Below are positions 22,127 through 59,683 of a stretch of DNA of 64,000 nucleotides, piece after piece. The notes below the pieces were generated by a model that was not told where the DNA came from, made no database searches, and worked only from the letters and a program-made list of their open reading frames with translations. Within the stretch, counting starts at the first letter, position 1. Every line of letters starts with the position of its first letter. The stretch is from NCBI RefSeq assembly GCF_002234675.1, contig NC_019859.2, forward strand, positions 62,001 through 126,000. The letters run 5' to 3'. The position numbers were made by a program, and so were the translations under genes. This DNA comes from Oryzias latipes. Lineage: Eukaryota; Chordata; Actinopteri; Beloniformes; Adrianichthyidae.

Positions 22127-22417
22127 GTTACCAGAATCCATCGCGATCATCACCTGTCACAAAACCACGCCCCCTCATTAAGCAAAAATAAACACAAATA
22201 AATTACAAACTTAAAGGAAGACTGAGCTAAGATGGCGGTCCGTGCGGTCAACTTTTTGTGAGCTAAGACGGTCCGGTCCCAAAATATCCCTTTTGACCTC
22301 ATTTTCAAACTGCTGAACTAGTTTTGCTTTTTTCTGTATTACTCTCAAGTCTTACCACTGTAAAGAGACAAGAACGAAGTGGGAAAAACAACAACAGCAA
22401 TATTAAGAGCACCTAGA

Positions 22418-23250
22418 ATGCCACGGGAAAAGCCTGCATCGGAGAAGCCAACTGCCACATCCAAAAAGCCAGAGATGACGACACATGACCACGAATACGC
22501 CATGGAAGTATCCTCGCTGTCTGCTAAAAGGAAAACCCCGGTTACACCCACCAAACCCTCCATTCCACCTAACAAGGTGGTCGTCTCTAACAAAAGTGAT
22601 GCCGAGTTGTCAGCATTAACTGCCGCCATCGAAAAACTGACGGCGAGATTTGACGACTTTGACGGCAGACTTCGGGAAAACTCTGTGATTCTGGCTAATC
22701 TGACGAAGATCACTGAGGTAAACGCTGCTGATATAAAGGACTGAAATCCAAAGTGGAAAATCTGGAAAAAGAAGTTTCTGTGCTGAAAAAAGAAAATGAT
22801 GACTTAAAGAGAGGGTGGTGGAGATGGAGCGATATTAACGGCGCTGGAACCTGAAACTACAAGGTTTGAAAGAAAAAAGCGAGGAAAACACAAGAAGTCC
22901 TGGAGATCCGGTCAAAGATGGCGCCACAGCACAGCTCGCTGTTGGAAATGGTTGTGGACACAGAACATCGGCTGGAGGAGAGAAACCGGGAGGCACCGGC
23001 AAAACCTCATCCAGTTCTCCATGAGGCACTACCGCCACATCTTCTGGACGGTTTCTAAGGATGCAAAGGTTTGTCAAGAGATGGGAATCTTCTTCAAGCA
23101 GGATTTCTGCAAATCCGACCGAGAATCAAGAGCTGCTGTCTGGCCCAAAATGGAGAAAGGAGAGCTGCGGGACAGAACGTCTGCTATCGGGGCCACATCG
23201 GGAACGCTAATGGAGTCCGTTTGTCTCCAGACTAGCTGGTTTTATTTATT
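22418..23250 (+). pseudogene. LINE ORF1 (coiled coil plus RNA-binding domain), frameshifted
   Basis: It starts MPREKPASEKPTATSKKPEM. A heptad-like region follows (LSALTAAIEKLTARFDDFDG), stops at 22744, then a shifted frame gives KVENLEKEVSVLKKENDDLK. RNA-binding segment remnants (LQGLKEKSEEN near 22860; later blocks to 23200) match the ORF1 piece at 14314-14610. Several frame changes make it non-functional. Confidence 0.7.
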
Positions 23251-23547
23251 CTTCTTTATACGTTTGGAGTTAATTATCATAAATGCTTTGTTGTTTAAAG
23301 CATAAACCTCATTTGCTCCGTTTTTTCCACACCTTAAGTTCACAGAGGAAAGTGAAACTCTGTTGTTGTTAACTTGAAAGTTATAAGTTTTAAAGTATTT
23401 TTTTCTAAAAGTTTGAGGTCTAGTTCTGTGTTACAATGTTGTTTGGGATCTGAATTCCAACCGCTCACTTTCACCTTCAGTAACTAGCTAAGTAAATAAC
23501 TTTTTGTTCATTTTTGTGTTATTGTTTTTTTTTGTGTTTCATGTCTA

Positions 23548-26500
23548 ATTTTAACTTTGTTTCCTTAAATGTTTACGAGACGATGTCAAAAGAAAATCTA
23601 TGTTCCTATTCTGTAAAAATGTAAAGCCATCTGCATTCTACTGCAGGAAACTCATTCTGTTAAAGCAGACCAACAGTTCCGGTCTAAATAGAATCCTGTT
23701 CTGTCACGATACAAACAAATCTTCTGTTGCTTTGCTCTTTAAAACTGTCCATCAAAGTGGTTCCCCGTATCTCTGATGATGACGGCCACTGGCTCATCTG
23801 TGTTCTTAAAACTGATGATGGTTTTCTGATCCTTTGCAATGTCTATGGTTATAATATTCCTAGTCAAAACAAATGATTATGAACAAAAATCACAAAACAT
23901 ATCAAACGTCTCAATCATAAGTACTGTACAAATACTGTAGTAATTGGTGGTGATTATAACATGGTTCTAGATGAATGACTGGATAGAGGACCCTCAAAGT
24001 TCAATACCCATCATATTAATCCAACTTTACGGGACTTTTGTCTTGATCTTAATGTTTCTGACCCCTGGAGGATCAAAAATCCTCTCAGACAAACATTCTC
24101 TTGGTTCAAGCCTAATGGATCTTCAAAATCTCGTATTGACTTCTGGCTAGTCTCAAATAACCTTCTACAAAACAAAATAAACGTTAACATCTCAGCAGCT
24201 CCCCTGACTGATCACTGTTTGATTGAACTTAATGTCAGCTCTCAAATCCAAAAATCCTTTGGAAGAGGCTACTGGAAATTTAATTCTTCACTTCTCACTA
24301 ATGAAACTTTCTGTAATGCTGTTATGGAATTATTAGAAACAATAAATAGGGATTCAACCCTAAAATCTTACACTGATAAGTGGGAATTCTTTAAATTCAA
24401 AGTACGTCAAACTGCCATTAAACATAGCAAATTAATTGCAAAACATTATAAGCAAAAAGAAACTGAAATTTTGACTGAGTTAAATCAAATTTGTTCCAAG
24501 CCTGTTTTCAGTGAGGATGATAAACAGCGCAGAAGTATTTTACAGTGTTCTCTTGACGATATTTATATTAAAAAAGCAAAAGGAGCTTTCATCAGATCCT
24601 GAGCAAAATGGGTGGAGCTTGGTGAAAAGAGTACTTCCTATTTCTGTAATGTAGAAAAGAAGAGGCAAGAGAAGAATGCTATAAAGAAACTTCATATTAA
24701 TAATCAATTATGCTCTGATCCTCAAATGATCTCTAAAGAAATAAGCTCATTTTATAGTCATTTGTACTCGTCATCTTATTCTGAATCCCACAATAATACT
24801 TTTTTCCAGACAATTAAAGGTTTGATTCCTAAGATTGATGACAATTTTAGAAACTCTTGTGATTCAGAAATAACTTTGCAGGAATTAGAGAAGCTGTAAG
24901 CTGTCTGTCCAAGGATAAAGCTCCAGGATGTGACGGACTGACCAGTAACTTTTATAAATTCTTCTGGGAGCAAATCAAAGATTTAATTTTTGAAATGTTT
25001 AACGAAATAGTTCAAAATGGATCTCTAACATACAATGAAACAGGGTGTAATCACCCTTATTCCCAAGCCGGGTAAAGACCCAACATGTCTAGATCATTTA
25101 TAACTCTTTTGAATACTGACTGTAAACTTCTAACGCATATATTTGCAAACAGACTCAAGTCAGACATAATCTCTGAAACGCAGTCTGGTTTTATTAAAGG
25201 TCGCTCACTTCATAATAACTTAGGCCTTGTTCTGGATATGATTGACTATGAACATCTCATAGAGACAGACGGTTTTATTCTATTCTTAGATTTTTACAAG
25301 GCCTTTGATATGATTGAGCATAATTTCATGTTTCAAACTCTGCAATTCTTTGGTTTTGGTAACAAATGTATTAACCCTTGTTCTATCCTAGGCACTTTAA
25401 CATTGGGAGTTGGGTCATCTAGACCCACTAGACAGTGCTCTGAACCTTTTTTCTTCAATTATTTGTGATCCTCACTGGTGTCCATGGATTACATGAAATC
25501 TTTCCACCTTTATCCACCTTTGTCATGGTAGGGAGAACACGTCAATGGAAGGGTGGGGTCATCTAAGATAGCACAAGGGTTAATACAGTTAAAACCTTTC
25601 ACTATGAAACCAGTAGTTGTGTTTGTTTACCTCAGGGGACGTCTCACAGATTTAACATCAACAAAGGTAGAAAACAAGGTCGTCCCATTTCACCTCTTCT
25701 ATTCACTGCAGCAGCAGAAATGCTGTCTTTGCTCATCACAAATACTGACTTTGGTAAGCTGTCAGTTGAAAATGCTGAATTTTCAATAAGCCAACTAGCC
25801 GACCATACAACAATTTTCCTGAATAATCTTCATGACATCCCAAGATTCCTAAAACTATTGACATCTTTTCAAAAGCTTCAGGCCTCAAATTGAACCTAAA
25901 CAAATGTGAGATCTGACCCATTAAACCATGTACATTATTGAATGCTTATAATATTCCTATTAAATCCACAGTTAAATACCTCGGAATGCATATAACTAAA
26001 AACAAAACAGATTTGGAAAAACTGAATGTTTGGGACAAACTAGAGAAATGTTCGACTCTGCTGAATAACTGGGCACAGAGAGATCTTTCTATTTTTGGTA
26101 GAATTCTCCTCACCAAAATTGAAAGCATATCCAGATTCATATATCCCACCTATTCTATAGGTGTCCCTAAACAAGCCATCAAATCTATTAATCAAGTCAA
26201 TTTTAACTTCATATGGAAAAGGAAAACACACTATGTTAAACAAGGTACGCTGACTAAAAAATATGAAGATGGAGGTCTACAAGCCATAGACTTTAACAGC
26301 CTTAATGGCACCTTAAAAATAAACTGGTTAAAATCATTTATTAGGAATCAAAATAGTATTTGGTTCATTGTTCCTAATAAAATATTTTCCAATTTTTACT
26401 CAGTTGTGATTTTGACAATAAGAAACTTCCCATTCAACTCTCGTCTTTTCATCAGCAAGTTTTCATGTATTGGAAACTCATTTCTAAACATCATTCCAGT

Positions 26501-27420
26501 CCAGACAACACTCCCATATGGAACTGCAGATACATCACTATCAGAAACAAATCCATCTTTGTTCCAACATGGTTTGAAAATGGAATTTGGTCTTTAATGC
26601 ATCTTCTTAATGACAATGCCACTCTCATGTCTGTTGACGATTTCACAGCTAAATATGGTTCACTAACGAATAGAAAAGATTTTGAAAAAATTATTAAGGC
26701 CATTCCTCAGAATGTTGTTGATCAGTTTCTGATCTGTTTCATGATGACATCTACAGACATCCTACTGTCCCCAAGCTTCTGATTAATGGACACAATATAG
26801 CAACGTCCAAACTCCCAAACCATCAAATCAGAGAATATTTGAATGAAACGTCATTTCCCTACATCTCAAATCCAAATTATATAACCCAATATTTTAATAA
26901 TTCAAAAAAGAAACAAATACAAACTCAATACTTAAAACTCCCCATTCCTCCTAAAGCCAAGGAAGTCCACTTTAAAACTTTTTCAGGTATTTACCCGTCC
27001 AAGGAATTATTAAGAAAACGGTTTGGAATTCCTGAAAATTGTTGTTCTTTTTGTCATGTGGAGATTGAAACAACTGAGCATCTTTTCTTTGAATGTTTTT
27101 ATTCTGATGTCTTTTGGAATAGTTTACATTATTGGCTTTTCCCCAAGATTCCACTTTTAGCAGACTTTTCTATTAAGGACATTATTTTTGGGTTTATTTT
27201 AGAAAACAAAAGCACAGAACTTATTCTGAATGTTGTAATTATTATGGGTAAATTCTATATACATAAATGTCGTTTCCTTAAAATCAAACCTTTTTTTTCT
27301 ACGTTTCACAAAGAACTCTGCTCTTTTTTTTCATCTGTAAATTTCATGGAAAACAAACTTGCTATGAAACTTCAAAGTATTGTATGTAAATTGCAGCTTT
27401 TTGATAGCCCCCTAAACTAA
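23548..27420 (+). pseudogene. LINE ORF2 (endonuclease, RT, C-terminal domain), many breaks
   Basis: Endonuclease remnants: VVIGGDYNMVLDE (about 23938), RIDFWLVSNNLL (about 24130), then APLTDHCLIELNVS. RT: KDKAPGCDGLTSNFYKFFWE (about 24915), SGFIKGRSLHNNLG (25180), LDFYKAFDMIEHN (25285), GRPISPLLFT (about 25680) and the active-site box as LADHTTIFL (25795-25821), where the second Asp has become His. The C-terminal frames 25938-26597 and 26839-27420 include CCSFCHVEIETTEHLFFECF. The MITE at 25375-25579 interrupts it. Confidence 0.8.
25371..25583. mobile_element. piggyBac-like MITE with TTAA target duplication
   Basis: A 205-bp element (25375-25579) flanked by TTAA on both sides. Its ends are inverted repeats: CCCTTGTTCTATC on the left and GATAGCACAAGGG on the right. 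TTAA duplication and ends starting CCC are typical of piggyBac-class elements. Removing the element and one TTAA restores the LINE RT frame (NKCINTVKTFHYETSS). It has no coding capacity. Confidence 0.8.
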
Positions 27421-27589
27421 GAATCATTACAGTGTCTATGTAAGCCCCCCCCTTTTTTTTTTTTTTTTTAATTTACTTTTAATTTATTTTTTATTTTATT
27501 TTAATGTCTTGTGTTTATTTTATTTTATTTTTCTGTATCATTAAAAAAAATATTGTTTTATTCTGCATTTGTTGTTTGTACATGTCCAG

Positions 27590-27781
27590 TGCTCACGCTA
27601 AACAGCGCCCCCTCTGGCCAAGGGCGGTACTGCTGCGTTTTCCTACTTCCTGGTTCCCGCCCCGCCTCCCTTCCCCCGCCAGAGTCGCCGCTTGGTTTGG
27701 TGTCGCTGCAGCTCAGCGTTCGCCTTTGTCTGTGCCGCCTCGTGACCGTCGTTCGGGAGGCGGAAGCGCGTGTTTGCAGCC
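27590..27781 (+). promoter_or_regulatory. gemin6: Likely promoter region of gemin6
   Basis: GC- and CpG-rich DNA between the LINE tail and the gemin6 ATG. An ETS-like ACTTCCTGG lies near 27645-27655, followed by CCCGCC boxes. No TATA box. The transcription start cannot be fixed from the sequence. Confidence 0.5.
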
Positions 27782-27909
27782 ATGCAGGGCGGGTGGCGCG
27801 CGTGTGGGCCGCGGCTGTGGCTCCGTCACGTGGACAAACGGGTGAAGGTGAAGACCAGACGACAGGAGCACCGCGGATGGCTGCTGAGCGTGGACCCCGT
27901 GTCCGCCAG
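27782..27909 (+). CDS. gemin6: Gemin6, exon 1
   Basis: Gemin6 is a subunit of the SMN complex, which loads Sm proteins onto snRNAs. This exon encodes MQGGWRACGPRLWLRHVDKR through RGWLLSVDPVSA, matching the first Sm-fold strands of vertebrate Gemin6 (human ...EVRV...KGWVLTTDPVSA). It ends AG|GTGACA; the split Ser codon (AG+C) is completed by exon 2. The ATG was chosen because it gives the right N-terminal length: 168 residues in total against 167 in human. An upstream ATG is not needed. Confidence 0.85.
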
Positions 27910-28158
27910 GTGACACGCGCACTGTCCGAACTGGACCTCACGGGTCCTTTCTGACCTTTGTTTCCTCTTTCTGACGGCCGCGTGCACAAATGCGCCGACC
28001 GAACAGATTTATGGGAAAGTAGAACCAGAGCTGGATGCTTTTCTTCACACTGTCCGTTAGAGCCTTAGGTTCTACCCACGCAGAACCCATTATGTATTAA
28101 GTATTATGATGCTCATTCCTCAGGAAAGGAACCCCAAAGCGGTGAACAGCCTACTCCT

Positions 28159-28254
28159 CTGGTGTGATAGATCTACACCTTGGGTCTTGTCTGGTGTGAT
28201 AGATCTACACCTTGGGTCTTGTCTGGTGTGATAGATCTACACCTTGGGTCTTGT
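28159..28254 (+). repeat. Three tandem copies of a 32-bp unit in the gemin6 intron
   Basis: Units start at 28159, 28191 and 28223 and appear identical (ctggtgtgatagatctacac and onward). Perfect identity suggests recent expansion. Confidence 0.9.
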
Positions 28255-28339
28255 CTGAGACATTCACTGAGCACACTGTCAGTTGGGGCCTTGAGCTTGA
28301 TGTAATGGACTAAATGTGAGAACAAGGTTCTATTAGAAC

Positions 28340-28342
<3 letters not shown>

Positions 28343-28406
<64 letters not shown>
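28343..28406 (+). repeat. (TG)32 microsatellite
   Basis: An uninterrupted TG repeat in the gemin6 intron. The rest of the intron (28407-29116) holds no gene that I recognise. Confidence 0.98.
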
Positions 28407-28407
<1 letters not shown>

Positions 28408-29116
28408 TAACTGGAGCACTCGGGGCAGTAACCCCCAAGCTGGAGGAGTGGCTACGATACCTGGAAAGACCTCAGACCTCATACAAAAGGATGTTCTCAC
28501 AGCATTTTCTCTTTCTCGACTTTCTCTTCTTGAGTTCTTTTTCCTTTTTTTGTCTTCCTGCACTTTTAGAAATCTGGAAACAAATTTCTTTGCCTTTTCT
28601 TTTTTACAGCAGCTCCATTACTGCCTTTTTTGAATTTCCTAGTCTCTGCTGCCGACCAGCTGTTGATGGAAGAGTCCATTGCTGCAGAGGGACGGGGGAC
28701 GATGACCAGTCTGTCATTTCAGGGATGTGGGCTTCTAAATAATGACGGCCATGGAAATTATTAAAGAAATATTTGAGGTCTTCTGCCCCCCCAGTAGTAG
28801 ACACTCAGAAACCAGGAGAGGCGGAGCCTATATCCTCGTTGTCCCTGCGTTTGGCTGTAGTACTTCACCAATTGGTTTTCTAATTTAGGATCCGGGCCCA
28901 GCCCGCCCTCTGCTGTGGGGCCCGATTATTGATCTGATGGAACACCATCCATTACAGCTGGACTTCAATATGGAAGTCAGAGCTGCAGATGTTGGGTTTT
29001 GGGCGGCGGCCAGAGTTTCTGCAGGTTCCCTCTGAGGAACACAGCGGGTCTTAAAGACTGTGGGTTTGCAGAAACCGTCATTCGGTCACATCCAGAATCT
29101 GATCTTGTCCTTCCAG

Positions 29117-29495
29117 CCTGGTCCTGGTGAACCTGGTGGAGAGCAGAGCGTCGGTGTGCGTGGTCATGGGCCACGCCGTGGAGGAGGTGGAGCTTCTGCA
29201 GGATGGCGGCGGGGAGACGGGGGAGCACATCTGGTCCTTCCTTAACCCCACCCCCCCCTGCAGCCTGGACGCCAAGCAGACGAGGAGGAAGAGGGTGGCG
29301 GTGTGCAGCTGGCTGAGAAAGAACCGCATTCCCGTGGAGGAAGTGGAGGAGGAGGTGAGGGTGGCGGGGGTTCTGACCATCAAGGCGCCGTACCGATCAG
29401 AGGACTGCAGCAGCTCCAACCAGGTCATTCTGGACCGCGTCCAAAGGCTGCTCCGGGCCCACCAGGAGCATGCGGAGGCTCAGGACTCAGACTGA
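29117..29495 (+). CDS. gemin6: Gemin6, exon 2 (C-terminal)
   Basis: The acceptor is cttgtccttccag|CC. The exon encodes LVLVNLVESRASVCVVMGHA, the second half of the Sm-like fold, followed by the acidic linker and the conserved Gemin6 tail (LRKNRIPVEEVEEEVRVAGV, then LTIKAPYRSEDCSSSNQVIL, DRVQRLL). The human protein has the same order (LEKNHIPITE...VAGVLTIDPPYGPENCSSSNEIILSRVQ). The stop is at 29493-29495. It partners Gemin7 and Gemin8 in the SMN complex. In humans GEMIN6 also lies near SOS1, which supports the call. Confidence 0.92.
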
Positions 29496-29546
29496 GCCGC
29501 TGTCAAAAGCCCCGCCCCATTGAGTATTGCTAAGTGATCATTTCAG

Positions 29547-29552
29547 AATAAA
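29547..29552 (+). terminator. gemin6: Polyadenylation signal of gemin6
   Basis: AATAAA about 50 bases after the gemin6 stop codon. Confidence 0.75.
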
Positions 29553-29630
29553 AGCCTTCTGCTACAGTGGATTAAAACATTTGATGCTTTTTATTATTTC
29601 ACATTTATTTGTTCCTAAAACACCAGTTCC

Positions 29631-29758
29631 TCAAGCGTCTCCTGCTCCAAGCAGACCCCCCCCCCCACCACCACTTCAAGCATCTCCTGCTCCAAGCAGA
29701 CCCCCCCCCCACCACCACTTCAAGCATCTCCTGCTCCAAGCAGACCCCCCCCCCCCCC
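29631..29758 (+). repeat. 44-46 bp tandem repeat with C runs
   Basis: Three units starting tcaagc at 29631, 29677 and 29721, each with ctcctgctccaagcagac and then a C run. It lies between the 3' ends of gemin6 and sos1. Confidence 0.85.
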
Positions 29759-29986
29759 TTCAGTTCCGGCTGTCCTCCACCCGGGCTGAGGAGGCGTAAA
29801 CATGTCACCCCCCCCTTCTTGTATTTGCTGGGGGAGAAATTGGATTGACCCCAACTTAAGAGAAAACAATTGGCTGAAGTCTACAGTTTTGTGATTTGGG
29901 GGGGTGTCAGTCACCATGGAAACGGAGCGTACCGAGCTGCTCAGGGCAGATGAACAGAGAGGAGGGGGGGCTCGCTGTTGCAGCTT

Positions 29987-29992
29987 TTTATT
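29987..29992 (-). terminator. sos1: Likely polyadenylation signal of sos1
   Basis: AATAAA on the minus strand, 264 bases past the sos1 stop (30256). The 3' UTR would be about 0.3 kb, ending between the convergent genes. Confidence 0.6.
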
Positions 29993-30255
29993 CCCTTGTT
30001 TGTCAAAGGCAAACATCAAGTTCGTTCATCAACACCACAAAAACAAAGAGGTCCACTAGAACCATCACAGCACCTCTGCGGTTCTGGTCCGTCTCCACAG
30101 AAGTCCAATGGTCACATGGGCCCGGCTCACAAACGGAAATGAAAGCGACCAATCGGGCGATGCTTCTCTGAGGTTCTGAAAGGGCCTTCAGAATAAGGGC
30201 ACATGAATTAAAATCCACATTGTCCAATTCAAGCTCCTCCCCTTAACAAAAACAC

Positions 30256-57620
<27,365 letters not shown>

Positions 57621-58442
57621 GCTCACACGCACGCGGCTCCGTTTGGCGTGAATTCTGTGCGCGGCTTTGCGGGTCCAGCTGCGCGGCTGAAGCCGGGGGC
57701 CTCACGACGTCCGGGATCCGCCGGGACCGCCGCCACCATCCTCGGCTAACCGTTAGCTCCGCGGCTAGGAGCTAGCTGGACCGGGCGGAGGGCATGGCTT
57801 GCTGCGCGCTCCCGGGCTGCGCGCTCCCAGCACAGGCTCGCCGGCGGCGGGAGGGAGGGGGTCTCTGCGTCGGTTACTGGGCGCGGAGGGGGGGGTCAGC
57901 GGAGCAAACGGCGCGCCGCGGCTGTCATGTCACCGTTGCGGCTGGGGGGGGGGGCTCCAGTGCGGCGCCTGCGGGTGGGGGCCGCGTGACACCCGGTCTG
58001 TCTCAACCAGGATCCGAACCGGAAGGTCGGACGGTCACCTGCTGACGGCTGCAGCGCTCCGGAGGACCGAACCGAACATGGCGAGATAGTGAGCATGCGC
58101 AGTGGGTAGTTGCTGACGTTCAGGGGCGGGGCTGCTGTAGAGCGGAGAATCAAACTGATCTGATGGGAATCGGACCACCGGAACATAGGAGCACGTGCAG
58201 GTCAGAACTCAAATAATAAACTCTGTCCTGATGTACGTTTTTGAAGGTTAGAAACAGAACCGGAACCAGGACTGACCTTGATCTGGGTCGGGGGGGTCGT
58301 AACAACCCCCCTCCGCCCCCATTAGCTTCAAAGTTCCAGAGTGGAGTCTGATTTGAAGATTCAACACTCAGAACCAGAACCAACTGAGGGACTCCGTACC
58401 AATGAGAAGAAACCACTCTGAGATCAGGTGGGCTTCAAGTAT

Positions 58443-58448
58443 TTTATT
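58443..58448 (-). terminator. tmem178a: Likely polyadenylation signal of tmem178a
   Basis: AATAAA on the minus strand, about 690 bases after the stop at 59139. The tmem178a 3' UTR (about 58430-59138) then ends within 0.4 kb of the sos1 CpG island. Confidence 0.6.
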
Positions 58449-59138
58449 TACAAATGGGGGGGGGTCAAGTGGTGTGTGGGTGGGGGTCAGGTTAAGTGGT
58501 ATGGGGGGCCCTGTTCGGACCTTCTTACCTGCACTAAGGAGGTGTCTTGATCACCTTTACAAAAATCTGGTGCTGTTGAGTGAAAAAGGTTTGGACACAT
58601 CTAAGTTCTGCTGACTTTTCAATGGACCGGACATGGGGATCACGACCCCCCCCCCCCCCCCATGTGTCTCCCACCTGTCTGTGGCCTGATGGGGGGGCTG
58701 AAATGGATCTGGGCTCATCTGGAGCCAAAAACTGCGCCTCCATGCAGTCAGAGAGGAGGCTCCATCATCGGACCTGAACCCGCCCCTCAAGATTCAAACT
58801 CACCAGATCTTCACCTGTGATCACACCTGTGTAAAAACCGCAGGGGGGGGGGGTCAGCCAAAATACATAATTTCACAATGAGAAACGGTCACTGGCTAAC
58901 AGACACTGTAAGACCCGTCCAAGCCGGGTCGGACGGCGGTTCCTCTGACACTACAAACACTGTTCCTATCGAAGACACCCAGAAGGGGGCGCCATGCTCC
59001 ACAGAAGCTTTGCAGCAGAGGTATGAGTCCTCTTGAGGTTCTCCCTCAGCAAGAGTCCAGAAGCCAGTGTAAATAAAACCTCTGCAGCCCAGTCTGGACC
59101 ACGTCTCGGAGTCCGGTGTCCTGCTGATCACCAACAGC

Positions 59139-59380
59139 TCACACAGAAGATTCCCGTGCAGTTTTGGACCTCAGAGCTCGGGCCCGGTTCAGGAAGGGGA
59201 AGGTGGTAGCAAGGCAGCCGGCAGCCACGGTCAGACCCAGACTTGTCCAGGCGAAGTAGATGGACCAACCGTACCCATGATCCACATCTCCAGGCAGACC
59301 GTAGATGAAGGGGGGGTTTCTGGAGAGGTCATAGGTCACGCTGGCCGCATAGGTACATAAGGAGATGGTGCAGAAAATGC
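59139..59380 (-). CDS. tmem178a: Transmembrane protein 178A, last exon
   Basis: TMEM178A is a four-pass membrane protein of the claudin-like group; in mammals it sits in the ER and limits store-operated calcium entry. The exon encodes (G)IFCTISLCTYAASVTYDLS, then FIYGLPGDVDHGYGWSIYFA and the fourth membrane segment (WTSLGLTVAAGCLATTFPFL) to the stop. Human TMEM178A has the same layout (FCTISLCTYAASISYDL...GYSWSIFCAW). The acceptor is cttcag|GC, completing the Gly codon from the exon at 63823. Confidence 0.93.
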
Positions 59381-59683
59381 CTGAAGACAGACGAGAGAGA
59401 AGATCAGAGCAAGGACAAAAAACCAGACGAAAGTCTGGACACTTAAAAAGTTACTCCGGAGAAACGTACTTTTTCAAAAGGCCTTGTCCTGCTTTTCTGA
59501 AGCTGTTCAGAGTAAACTAGATCCATATCATCATATATTACCTTTGGCACAATAAAGAACTATATTTTATGAAATGTTAGTTATTTTCCAATCCAGAAGA
59601 AAGACAACTCAATCTCTGAGGCTCCGCCTTTCACTCCTTGTGGGTGCCGCCCATTTCGTGACATCATCTTAGAGTCGGCCTCA
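59381..59683. other. tmem178a intron, 5'-flank of the RTE insertion
   Basis: No gene. It contains the left 18-bp target duplication (59666-59683). Confidence 0.5.

Larger units (their letters stand above)
22127..27560 (+). mobile_element. L1/Tx1-type LINE, near full length but decayed
   Basis: The order is 5' UTR, ORF1 (from 22418), ORF2 endonuclease (about 23560-24240), RT (24240-26000) and C-terminal zinc-knuckle region (to 27420), then a T-rich tail (27450-27560). Many stops and frameshifts. A 205-bp MITE lies in the RT (25375-25579). The 3' end falls only about 200 bp upstream of the gemin6 start codon. Confidence 0.85.
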
